Part shown: positions 1-5,867 of the stretch, one piece after another
Layout of the letters: each line of letters starts with the position of its first letter
Position numbering within the stretch: position 1 is the stretch's first letter
Assembly (NCBI GenBank): GCA_025363505.1
Contig: JANYDV010000021.1
Coordinates: forward strand, 1-5,867
From: Bacteroidota bacterium
Lineage (GTDB): Bacteria > Bacteroidota > Ignavibacteria > Palsa-1295
DNA length: 5,867 bases
Direction of reading: 5' to 3'
The notes under the pieces: model-generated
Database searches by the model: none
What the model was told of the DNA's origin: nothing
What the model saw: only the letters and a program-made list of their open reading frames with translations
Position numbers and translations under genes: made by a program

Positions 1-42
1 AAATAGAAGACATTTTTAGTGTAAATATCCTCCTAAAAGGTG

Positions 43-50
43 TATCTTTG
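43..50 (+). promoter_or_regulatory. Candidate Bacteroidota-type -7 promoter element (TATCTTTG)
   Basis: TATCTTTG matches the TAnnTTTG -7 consensus known for the primary sigma factor of Bacteroidota exactly. The -33 element is weak: there is a T-rich TTTTTAG around 14-19 but no clean TTTG at the usual distance. Transcription would start near position 57, about 45 nt before the ATG at 102. The element overlaps the upstream ATG at 48, which argues against that ATG being used. It is a single short motif, so chance is possible. Confidence 0.5.
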
Positions 51-101
51 CACTATATTTTGTGTTCTACTCTCGATTCACTTTCTTTATATTCCATACT
101 T

Positions 102-2012
102 ATGAGAACATCCTACAATCGTATTCTACTGGCAATATTTGCTCTGATGATGATAAAATCAGTCGCAAATGCTCAAGAATTTCTCCCCGACACTGCCCGA
201 ATTGCTTACACCAATAGTGATCGCACTATGATCTTGGCGAAGACACTCGGTGGTAAGCTTGATACGCTAATTAAGTCTTCACCGACCATCACCTTGAACC
301 ATCTCTCTGTTCTTGCTTCTTCAGGCGATGGCAAATCGTTGTTGATCGGAGTGCGGGTTAAATTTAGGTTTAATCAAAAAGATGATAGCATCGAAGGATT
401 CGTTCGTGCTGATTATCCTTTTACATTCAAGGTAACAGATTTTATTAATCCCCTTGCTTCCCCAATAACATTCGGACCCTTCAGACTCTTGAAAAGAATC
501 TCTTTTGAAGATGTCTTGAAACCGCTGCCATTGGCAACGTTGACCCCGAACGAACAGGAGTGGTATGGTACCTGGACTAAAGTAGGTTATGGTAATACCA
601 ACTTATGGTTTTATCATGGTCGCTTTGACGGGACGGGCATAGTGGATTCAATTTCACTTACCGGTTCACAACAAACCCAAGCCGGTTATCACATGACCAA
701 TTTTGCTATTTCCGAAGATGGCTTGAATATGTTCGTCGCCATTGCCGATAAGATCATCCAAGATAAACCGCGAGTTCAATTCATTACTTGGAAGCCATCT
801 ATTACCGGTGGTGGTGTCGCATTGCAAACAGTTGATCTCACTCCGGGTATCGCGACGTTCCGCCCAACATGGAATGTAGATTCATCATTCGGATTTTCAC
901 TTCGTACCATTCCCGGAGGCGGAAATTTCCCAAAAGCAGAAATAGGTTTAATTCCTAATACCAAACGTGATCTTGCCTATTACTCTTTCCGTGTGCAGGG
1001 TACAGTTATTAATTCACTGACTGACGAAAGTCGCGGCGTGCCCCATACAGCACTACCCGATTCGCTCCATATGTTTACAGGTCAAACAGGTAATCTCGGT
1101 ACTCCCGAAGATGATAAAGAAGTTATTACTCCTCAACAAGGAGGTCCATACGGCAACGGTGGAGATATTATGTTTTCATCAACCGGTGATTCTGTGGTAT
1201 TCATCACCTGTGATAAAAGTGATTATCCATCACCGATCTATTCATCCATTTGGATGTATGATATCCCAAATCACAAGTCATATTTTGTGCAGAATGATAT
1301 GACGAAGATGGAACGTCAACCGATCTTTATGGGTCATGTACGAAAATTAGCCCCCCCTGCGACTTATGTAGCCGGTACAGCAAACTTCTTGCAGACTAAT
1401 TTTGATTTTGGCTCGGTCTATACCGATAGCACAGGCACAAAATCGACTGATCTCAAAACAAATAGCTCGCATCCTGTAGTAATAGTTTCGGCAACGATTA
1501 CCGGCACCGGAGCATCAGCTTTCTCACTCGTTGGAGCACCAACATTACCACGTACGGTAAATGGCAATACCTCGCAAAGCTATACCGTTGCATTTGCTCC
1601 GAAAAGCGAAGCGACTTTTGATGCACAACTTGTGCTTCATTATAAAGATAGTTTGCAAAAAGATGATTCTACACAAACGATCAATCTACACGGAGTGGGC
1701 GTAAAACGTCCTGCTAATGGAAGTGTGAATTCAACTGCCGAGAAATTTTTCTCAATGACACTCTCTCCGAATCCATTCAATACCAGCACCGAAGTTCGTA
1801 TTAGTGCTGTCAAAACCGGAGCCATCAGCCTCGAGTTGATCAATATCAGCGGTTCTTCGGTCTATAAGAGCGAAATCCGGACGATCACTTCGGGAGACGA
1901 AACCAACTTCCATCTTGATGCACATACGCTTAAACTTGCACAAGGCAGTTACTATCTCTTACTGCATACACCGGATGGTGATGTCATCAGAAAAGCGATT
2001 ATCGTAAAATAA
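102..2012 (+). CDS. Secreted propeller-like protein with choice-of-anchor-D-like domain and T9SS type A sorting domain
   Basis: This is a 636-aa exported protein of unknown specific function. I chose ATG 102 over the in-frame ATG at 48. From 102 the protein opens with a classical signal peptide: basic R2 and R6, a hydrophobic core from about residue 7, and a likely Sec cleavage at VANA|QEF after residue 24. ATG 48 also overlaps a promoter motif. Residues about 27-413 look like a TolB/WD40-like beta-propeller, with recurring patterns such as ISEDGLNMFVAI and FSSTGDSVVFIT; no catalytic motif is evident. Residues about 420-533 resemble a choice-of-anchor-D/ASH-type Ig fold (NFDFGSVYTDS, FSLVGAP, YTVAFAPKS, INLHGVGV). 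Residues about 552-636 form a type A T9SS sorting domain, with SPNPFN at 555-560, GSYYLLL near the end and a basic KAIIVK terminus. By family knowledge such proteins are exported by Sec, moved over the outer membrane by T9SS, and released or anchored with the sorting domain removed. No Shine-Dalgarno sequence precedes the start, which is common in this phylum. The ligand or role is not recognised; surface structural or binding protein is an inference. Confidence 0.85.
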   Translation: MRTSYNRILLAIFALMMIKSVANAQEFLPDTARIAYTNSDRTMILAKTLGGKLDTLIKSSPTITLNHLSVLASSGDGKSLLIGVRVKFRFNQKDDSIEGFVRADYPFTFKVTDFINPLASPITFGPFRLLKRISFEDVLKPLPLATLTPNEQEWYGTWTKVGYGNTNLWFYHGRFDGTGIVDSISLTGSQQTQAGYHMTNFAISEDGLNMFVAIADKIIQDKPRVQFITWKPSITGGGVALQTVDLTPGIATFRPTWNVDSSFGFSLRTIPGGGNFPKAEIGLIPNTKRDLAYYSFRVQGTVINSLTDESRGVPHTALPDSLHMFTGQTGNLGTPEDDKEVITPQQGGPYGNGGDIMFSSTGDSVVFITCDKSDYPSPIYSSIWMYDIPNHKSYFVQNDMTKMERQPIFMGHVRKLAPPATYVAGTANFLQTNFDFGSVYTDSTGTKSTDLKTNSSHPVVIVSATITGTGASAFSLVGAPTLPRTVNGNTSQSYTVAFAPKSEATFDAQLVLHYKDSLQKDDSTQTINLHGVGVKRPANGSVNSTAEKFFSMTLSPNPFNTSTEVRISAVKTGAISLELINISGSSVYKSEIRTITSGDETNFHLDAHTLKLAQGSYYLLLHTPDGDVIRKAIIVK

Positions 2013-2023
2013 TATATTCTCTT

Positions 2024-2055
2024 CAGTAGAGACGCGCACTCGCGCGTCTCTACTG
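2024..2055. repeat. Perfect 14-bp inverted repeat (hairpin), possible dispersed palindromic repeat
   Basis: The left arm 2024-2037 (CAGTAGAGACGCGC) is exactly complementary to the right arm 2042-2055 (GCGCGTCTCTACTG), with a 4-nt ACTC loop. It begins 12 nt after the stop of the secreted-protein gene and ends 63 nt before uvrB. The stem is strong and GC-rich at its inner end, but neither strand has a run of T after it, so it is not a textbook Rho-independent terminator. It could still stop or slow transcription, or protect the upstream mRNA's 3' end. The GTAGAGACGCG...CGCGTCTCTAC pattern recalls small palindromic repeats scattered in some bacterial genomes; that link is from memory and unverified. 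Confidence 0.8.
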
Positions 2056-2067
2056 TTCTGAATCAAT

Positions 2068-2075
2068 TTCCTTTG
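2068..2075 (+). promoter_or_regulatory. Weak candidate promoter element for uvrB
   Basis: TTCCTTTG matches TAnnTTTG at all but one fixed position. It lies after the hairpin and about 43 nt ahead of the uvrB GTG, a plausible place for a promoter if the hairpin ends upstream transcription. No clear -33 element and no LexA-type operator palindrome were seen in 2013-2118. The call is tentative. Confidence 0.22.
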
Positions 2076-2104
2076 AAAAACGTAGTACTTGATTAGACTT
2101 TTTT

Positions 2105-2110
2105 AAAGGA
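2105..2110 (+). promoter_or_regulatory. Ribosome binding site of uvrB
   Basis: AAAGGA lies 8 nt ahead of GTG 2119. An in-frame TAA at 2104-2106 closes the frame just upstream, so this site and that stop together fix GTG as the start. It is the clearest Shine-Dalgarno-like site in the window. Confidence 0.65.
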
Positions 2111-2118
2111 AAAAATAC

Positions 2119-4167
2119 GTGCCATTTCAACTTGTCTCCGATTACAAACCGGCTGGCGATCAGCCCGAAGCTATTCGCCAACTTATCGAAGGTATCGAAC
2201 GCCAGGACCGCGCCCAAGTACTGCTCGGGGTAACCGGGTCCGGAAAGACATTCACGATGTCGAATGTCATTCAAAAAGTCGGCAAGCCGACATTGGTTAT
2301 CAGCCATAATAAAACTCTTGCCGCCCAGCTTTATAGCGAGTTCAAGCAATTCTTCCCGAAGAATGCGGTCGAGTTCTTTATTTCCTATTACGATTATTAT
2401 CAGCCCGAAGCCTATCTCCCGACAACTGATACTTATATTGAAAAAGATCTTTCGATCAATGATGAGATCGATCGTCTTCGCCTCAAAGCAACCAGTGCAT
2501 TGCTCGATGGGCGCGACGATGTAATCATCGTCTCCTCAGTTTCGTGTATTTATGGTATCGGAGCACCCGATGAATATGCGAAACAAATGCTCAAGATCAA
2601 AACCGGTGACAAGATCGAGCGTAATCATTTTATGCGTGCGATGCACGAGATCCACTACGAACGCAATGATGTCGAGTTCAAGCGCGGCGCTTATCGTGTC
2701 AGAGGTGATGTCGTCGAAGTTATTCCTGCTTATGAAGATGAAGAAGGATACCGTGTGGAGTTTTTTGGAGATTCGGTCGAGCGGATTTCTAAGATCGACC
2801 GTATCACCGGTCGTGTAAAAGAAGAGGTTGATCGCGCCTATCTCTACCCGGCTCGATATTTCGTACTATCGGAGCCAATGCTCGATGAAGCTATCGGGAA
2901 GATCGAAGCAGAATTAGAAGCGCGACTAAAATATTTTCGGATGAACGGCAAACTCATCGAGGCACAACGTATCGAGCAGCGCACCCGCCTTGATATTGAA
3001 ATGCTCAAGGAACTTGGATATTGCTCCGGCGTCGAAAACTATTCTCGTCATCTCGCCGGTCGCCAACCCGGCGAACGCCCGAGTGTACTGATCGACTACT
3101 TCCCGGAAGATTATTTAATGATCATTGACGAGTCCCATCAAACTATCCCCCAAGTTCGCGGGATGTTTGCCGGTGATAAGGCGCGAAAAACAACACTCGT
3201 CGAGCATGGCTTCCGCTTGCCAAGCGCACTCGATAACAGACCCTTAAACTTTGATGAATTTGAAAAGATGATTCATCAAGTAACCTATGTCAGCGCAACA
3301 CCTGATAATTACGAGATCAGCGAAGCAAAAGGTGTTGTGGTCGAACAGATCATCCGCCCGACAGGTCTCCTCGATCCTCGGATCGAAGTACGCCCGATCA
3401 AGAACCAGATTGATGATCTTCTTGCCGAGATACGCAAACGTGTCGCTAGTCATGAGCGTGTGCTGATTACCACTCTGACCAAACGAATGTCCGAAGACCT
3501 TGCGGATTATTATTCGAAGATCGGAGTCAAGGTTCGATATTTACATTCTGAAGTTATTGCCCTCGAACGAGTAGAGATTTTGCGTGATCTCCGTCTTGGT
3601 GGTTTTGATGTACTCGTTGGTGTCAATCTTCTTCGCGAAGGTCTTGATCTACCCGAAGTATCGCTCGTCGCCATCCTTGATGCAGATAAAGAAGGATTTC
3701 TCCGGAGTGAGAAAGCACTAATGCAGACCGCGGGTCGCACCGCAAGAAACTCCGAAGGATTGGTTATTTTTTATGCCGATAGAATCACTAAATCAATGAA
3801 GGCAGTGCTCGACGAAACTGACCGCCGTCGTAAAATCCAGGAAACCTATAACAAAGAGCATGGCATTACTCCGACCACCATCAAGAAAACACTTGATGAA
3901 ATCATGCAATCAACAAGTGTTGCGGATGTTTCGGCAAAACGCACCGAACAGCGTGAAGCAAAAGAAGCAGCAAAGCCAAAAGAATTGACGCCGAACTTCA
4001 TTCTCAAGTCGATGAATGAATCAGAGCTCCAATCGTTGATCGAACAACTTAAGACCGAACTCCTGCAAGCTGCCAAAGACCTCGAATACGAACGCGCCGC
4101 CGATCTTCGCGATGAGATCGAGCGTATCAGGATTGGGTTCTTGCCGGCAGCGATCGGTAAAAAATAA
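2119..4167 (+). CDS. uvrB: UvrABC excinuclease subunit B
   Basis: This is the 682-aa damage-verification subunit of nucleotide excision repair. UvrA loads it at a lesion; it opens the DNA with its ATP-driven helicase fold and then recruits UvrC for incision. The N-terminus has the family signature YKPAGDQPEAI (9-19). Walker A GVTGSGKT spans 37-44 with the catalytic lysine K43. The lesion-probing beta-hairpin has its tyrosines at Y90, Y91, Y93 and Y94 (SYYDYYQPEAY). The Walker B box is DESH 337-340 and motif III is SATP 392-395. Motif V is GVNLLREGLDLPEV (501-514), and motif VI is QTAGRTARN (536-544) with its arginine fingers. A C-terminal UVR domain (about 633-668), the UvrC contact site, follows a charged linker. 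Length is normal and every key residue seen is intact. The start is GTG, forced by an in-frame stop at 2104 and supported by AAAGGA. The stop overlaps the next gene's ATG by one base. No SOS operator is visible, so damage induction cannot be claimed. The function is near certain. Confidence 0.98.
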   Translation: MPFQLVSDYKPAGDQPEAIRQLIEGIERQDRAQVLLGVTGSGKTFTMSNVIQKVGKPTLVISHNKTLAAQLYSEFKQFFPKNAVEFFISYYDYYQPEAYLPTTDTYIEKDLSINDEIDRLRLKATSALLDGRDDVIIVSSVSCIYGIGAPDEYAKQMLKIKTGDKIERNHFMRAMHEIHYERNDVEFKRGAYRVRGDVVEVIPAYEDEEGYRVEFFGDSVERISKIDRITGRVKEEVDRAYLYPARYFVLSEPMLDEAIGKIEAELEARLKYFRMNGKLIEAQRIEQRTRLDIEMLKELGYCSGVENYSRHLAGRQPGERPSVLIDYFPEDYLMIIDESHQTIPQVRGMFAGDKARKTTLVEHGFRLPSALDNRPLNFDEFEKMIHQVTYVSATPDNYEISEAKGVVVEQIIRPTGLLDPRIEVRPIKNQIDDLLAEIRKRVASHERVLITTLTKRMSEDLADYYSKIGVKVRYLHSEVIALERVEILRDLRLGGFDVLVGVNLLREGLDLPEVSLVAILDADKEGFLRSEKALMQTAGRTARNSEGLVIFYADRITKSMKAVLDETDRRRKIQETYNKEHGITPTTIKKTLDEIMQSTSVADVSAKRTEQREAKEAAKPKELTPNFILKSMNESELQSLIEQLKTELLQAAKDLEYERAADLRDEIERIRIGFLPAAIGKK

Positions 4168-4868
4168 TGCTTCGATTATTCTTACCACTACGATGCGTTC
4201 ACTGCGATCTTCACATTGATCGTCAAAAAGCTCAATCAATGTCGAAATACTTGTGCGATTCATGCATGAGAATTTTCGAAAAATTTGAAGCCATCACCAG
4301 TGTCGAACTTGAAGATAAAGCAACTTTATTTAAGGATTTTTCTCGCCCCGTATTTCTTGGTGCCGCTTATCGTTTTGGCGATGGAGGGGCTTTAGCACAA
4401 GCACTGATTCATCACGCGAAATATAATTCGATGATGCAACTTGCCAAAATACTGGGATCGCGTACTGCCGAAGAGCTCTCTACGAAATTTTCTTCATTTG
4501 ATATGATCATCCCTGTGCCGTTGCACCCGACTCGTTTTGCAGAACGGGGATATAATCAGGCGGAGCTTATTGCAGAAGGATTTAGTCGGCGTTCAGGAGT
4601 GAAGCATGAACCTAAACTTTTGAAGCGAATAAAACAAACTCCATCACAGACAGGACTTACTGCCCAGGCTCGTGAAGAAAATGTAAAGGGTGCTTTTACA
4701 CTTATGCAAAAGTATGTTCCTAAAATTACAGGAAAACGAATATTGATTATTGATGATGTCATGACCACAGGAGCCACACTTGCAAGTGCGGCATCAGAAC
4801 TTGATAAAGCTCAACCGAAGTGTATCGGAGTCTTAGCCGTGAGTGCGGTGATCTCCGTGATAGTTTAA
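4167..4868 (+). CDS. comF: ComF-family phosphoribosyltransferase-like protein
   Basis: This is a 233-aa cytoplasmic protein of the ComF/ComFC/GntX family. The N-terminal zinc-ribbon-like part has two CxxC pairs, C10/C13 and C30/C33. The C-terminal part is a type I phosphoribosyltransferase fold: DMIIPVPLHPTRFAERGYNQ (112-131), then QTGLTAQAREENVKGAF (161-177), then the PRPP-binding loop IIDDVMTTGATL (194-205) with acidic D196 and D197. In Firmicutes and other competent bacteria, relatives are needed for natural transformation, where ComFC works with the helicase ComFA. Many non-competent bacteria also carry one, and the substrate is unsettled. The ATG shares its A with the uvrB stop (TAATG, 4165-4169) and has no strong ribosome binding site, so translation is probably coupled to uvrB. 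Length is normal for the family. Family assignment is firm; a competence role here is inference, and the symbol is used in the family sense. Confidence 0.92.
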   Translation: MLRLFLPLRCVHCDLHIDRQKAQSMSKYLCDSCMRIFEKFEAITSVELEDKATLFKDFSRPVFLGAAYRFGDGGALAQALIHHAKYNSMMQLAKILGSRTAEELSTKFSSFDMIIPVPLHPTRFAERGYNQAELIAEGFSRRSGVKHEPKLLKRIKQTPSQTGLTAQAREENVKGAFTLMQKYVPKITGKRILIIDDVMTTGATLASAASELDKAQPKCIGVLAVSAVISVIV

Positions 4869-4870
4869 GA

Positions 4871-5689
4871 TTACCAACTCCCCCCGGCACCGCCACCGCC
4901 AAAAGAGCCGCCACCACCACCGCCCCAATCGCCGCCGCCGCTACTTCCGCCGCCAAAGCCGCCGAAGGTATCATTGCCACCTCTTCCGCCACCACGGAAA
5001 ATACTCGACCAAAATAATGCTTGAAGCACTCCGCCCCAAAAACCGCTACGTGTACCACCGGCACCAATCACTGTTCTGCGAAGACCTGTGCCAACAACAG
5101 TACGAACAATAACGATTACCACAAAAATAATGATCACGAAAATAAATGCTCCGCCGCCGACACCATCATTTTTTTTAGATTTTGCTTCCCCTTTATATTC
5201 GCCTTTTGCCGCAGCAACAATCGCATCAACCGATGCGTCTAAGCCACCATAAAAATCATCTTTTTGTAAAGCGGGTCGGAGAATATTACGAAAGATAGAA
5301 GTTGCAAGTGCATCGGTAACAGTCGGCTCCATTCCATAACCCGAAGCAATAAACCCTTTGTGGTCGTCTTTGGCAAGTAATATCACCACTCCATTATTTT
5401 TTTTCGATTGCCCAATCTTATTAGTATTCCCGATCTCCGTCGCAAAATCATTAATCGGGTAGCCGTTTAATGTCTTCATCAATACAATGACAATCTGCGT
5501 AGAAGTCGAATCTTCATAGACCATCAGTTTATGGGAAAGGGTCGCGGTTTGCTCCGCACTCAGCGTTCCGGTCTCGTCAAAGACTGGACTTGTCAGCACC
5601 GGTACTGCCGGAGTTTGTGCTTGCACCGAGCGCATAAACCCGAGCGAACCCACTATAAGCAATAAAAACAAAGATAGGTATTTTATCAT
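4871..5689 (-). CDS. TPM-domain membrane protein with glycine-rich tail
   Basis: This is a 272-aa envelope protein of the TPM (TLP18.3/Psb32/MOLO-1) family. A signal peptide is seen: K3, a leucine-rich core 5-18, and likely cleavage at SVQA|QTP after residue 24. The TPM domain covers about 36-162: FDETGTLS (37-44), TQIVIVLMKTLNGYPINDFA (64-83), KKNNGVVILLA (96-106), GYGMEPTVTDA (117-127) and a DDFYGGLDA stretch (144-152). A transmembrane helix follows at about 181-195, then R196, R204 and R205, which by the positive-inside rule puts the TPM domain outside the cytoplasm. Residues about 232-271 are mostly glycine, ending GGAGGSW, a tail often seen in this family. Some relatives show acid phosphatase activity and others act in photosystem II repair; the role here is unknown. 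The aromatic residue usual before the IG motif (W-x-IG) appears to be replaced by N90. The gene converges on the comF-like gene with a 2-nt gap. No Shine-Dalgarno site is seen before ATG 5689. No LemA gene, a common neighbour, is in view. Confidence 0.9.
   Translation of the reverse strand: MIKYLSLFLLLIVGSLGFMRSVQAQTPAVPVLTSPVFDETGTLSAEQTATLSHKLMVYEDSTSTQIVIVLMKTLNGYPINDFATEIGNTNKIGQSKKNNGVVILLAKDDHKGFIASGYGMEPTVTDALATSIFRNILRPALQKDDFYGGLDASVDAIVAAAKGEYKGEAKSKKNDGVGGGAFIFVIIIFVVIVIVRTVVGTGLRRTVIGAGGTRSGFWGGVLQALFWSSIFRGGGRGGNDTFGGFGGGSSGGGDWGGGGGGSFGGGGAGGSW
4877..4996 (-). repeat. Low-complexity glycine-codon tract
   Basis: This stretch encodes the glycine-rich C-terminus (residues about 232-271) of the TPM-domain protein. 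On the plus strand it reads as a CCGCCA/CCGCCG-rich run, distinctly more GC-rich than the neighbouring coding sequence. Open frames on the plus strand here are compositional shadows. Such tracts are prone to replication slippage and assembly error. Confidence 0.6.
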
Positions 5690-5723
5690 AATGCTAAAAA
5701 CAGCCTACAATACCAAAACATCC

Positions 5724-5754
5724 CAAAGCTCTTGAGAGAACGTTCAGTGGCAAA
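5724..5754 (-). promoter_or_regulatory. Candidate promoter of the TPM-domain gene
   Basis: Read on the minus strand, TTTG (5754-5751) is followed after exactly 19 nt by GAGCTTTG (5731-5724). This fits the Bacteroidota TTTG-N19-TAnnTTTG layout with one mismatch in the -7 box. Transcription would begin near 5717, giving a leader of about 28 nt before ATG 5689. Two short palindromes, CTCTTGAGAG (5729-5738) and GAACGTTC (5738-5745), lie in or at the edge of the spacer; an operator role is only a possibility. Confidence 0.35.
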
Positions 5755-5760
5755 TCATTG

Positions 5761-5768
5761 TAGATTTG
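5761..5768 (+). promoter_or_regulatory. Candidate -7 promoter element (TAGATTTG) for the right-edge gene
   Basis: TAGATTTG matches TAnnTTTG exactly and ends 21 nt before ATG 5790, implying a short leader of about 15 nt. No matching -33 TTTG sits at the expected distance, so support rests on one motif and its position. Confidence 0.35.
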
Positions 5769-5789
5769 ACTATATGTACGTGTTGCTTC

Positions 5790-5867
5790 ATGAAAGAACT
5801 GATATTTACTCCTGAGTCAAAAGTGATTGCCAAAATCAGTTTTGCCTTGTCTCCAGGAAGCCTGAGT
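5790..5867 (+). CDS. Possible start of an unidentified gene, cut by the window end
   Basis: An ATG opens 26 codons that run unbroken to the window end (MKELIFTPESK..., ending ...ALSPGSLS). The frame is open upstream only back to a TGA at 5733. An exact TAnnTTTG element lies just upstream. There is no Shine-Dalgarno site, but the secreted-protein and TPM genes here lack one too. I recognise no family from so few residues. A competing minus-strand frame is open across the same DNA (5866 to a stop at 5744), so this could instead be the tail of a gene upstream of the TPM gene. The plus-strand reading is preferred because of the promoter motif. Confidence 0.35.
   Translation, partial: MKELIFTPESKVIAKISFALSPGSLS

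Noticed and set aside
11..34. Minus-strand AGGAGG (34-29) with an ATG at 13-11 as the start of a divergent gene
   Set aside because: The 15-nt gap is too long for a functional Shine-Dalgarno site, and only four codons could be seen.
48..101. Longer N-terminus of the first gene beginning at ATG 48
   Set aside because: It overlaps a -7 promoter element, and starting at 102 yields a regular signal peptide.
2024..2055. The hairpin as a canonical Rho-independent terminator
   Set aside because: No T-run follows on either strand, so it is listed as an inverted repeat with possible termination activity only.
2050..4263. Several 60-100-codon frames inside uvrB on both strands
   Set aside because: They lie within a strongly conserved gene and show no recognisable domain or start signal.
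4759..5067. Open frames on both strands across the glycine-rich coding tract
   Set aside because: They are shadows of biased GGN codons opposite or out of frame with the TPM gene, and they overlap the well-supported comF-like or TPM genes.
5738..5745. GAACGTTC as a LexA/SOS operator
   Set aside because: The Gram-positive box needs four bases between GAAC and GTTC, which are absent here, and the site is not next to uvrB.
1..5867. A new defence system, CRISPR array, insertion sequence or RNA gene
   Set aside because: No direct repeats with spacers, transposase, tRNA-like fold or defence domains were found. Four of the genes belong to known families or architectures, and the fifth is too short to judge.

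Overview
The window looks like chromosomal DNA from a member of the Bacteroidota/Chlorobi superphylum, most likely a deep lineage such as Ignavibacteria or Kapabacteria. Three observations support this. The first gene ends in a type IX secretion (T9SS) sorting domain with the SPNPFN signature. UvrB carries the variants usual in this superphylum, such as QTAGR in helicase motif VI. Exact matches to the Bacteroidota-type -7 promoter element TAnnTTTG sit in front of two genes. Assignment below phylum level is inference.

Layout from left to right: (1) a promoter and a secreted protein of about 636 aa, made of a signal peptide, a beta-propeller-like body, a choice-of-anchor-D-like Ig-fold domain and a T9SS C-terminal domain; (2) a 106-nt intergenic region holding a perfect 14-bp-stem hairpin that resembles a dispersed palindromic repeat more than a canonical terminator; (3) uvrB, complete, starting at GTG with a clear ribosome binding site; (4) a ComF-family phosphoribosyltransferase-like gene that overlaps the uvrB stop by one base (TAATG) and so is probably translationally coupled; (5) on the minus strand, convergent and only 2 nt away, a TPM-domain membrane protein with a signal peptide and a glycine-rich tail; (6) a 100-nt divergent intergenic region with candidate promoters on both strands, and the first 26 codons of a possible plus-strand gene cut off by the window end.

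Functionally, uvrB (nucleotide excision repair) and the comF-like gene (linked to DNA uptake in other bacteria) form one DNA-related transcription unit. The T9SS cargo protein and the TPM protein belong to the cell envelope or exterior and have no obvious link to that unit. I see no mobile element, CRISPR array, RNA gene or defence system, and no convincing new multi-gene system. The points most worth a second look are the perfect hairpin, the uvrB-comF coupling, the corrected start of the first gene and the unidentified reading frame at the right edge.
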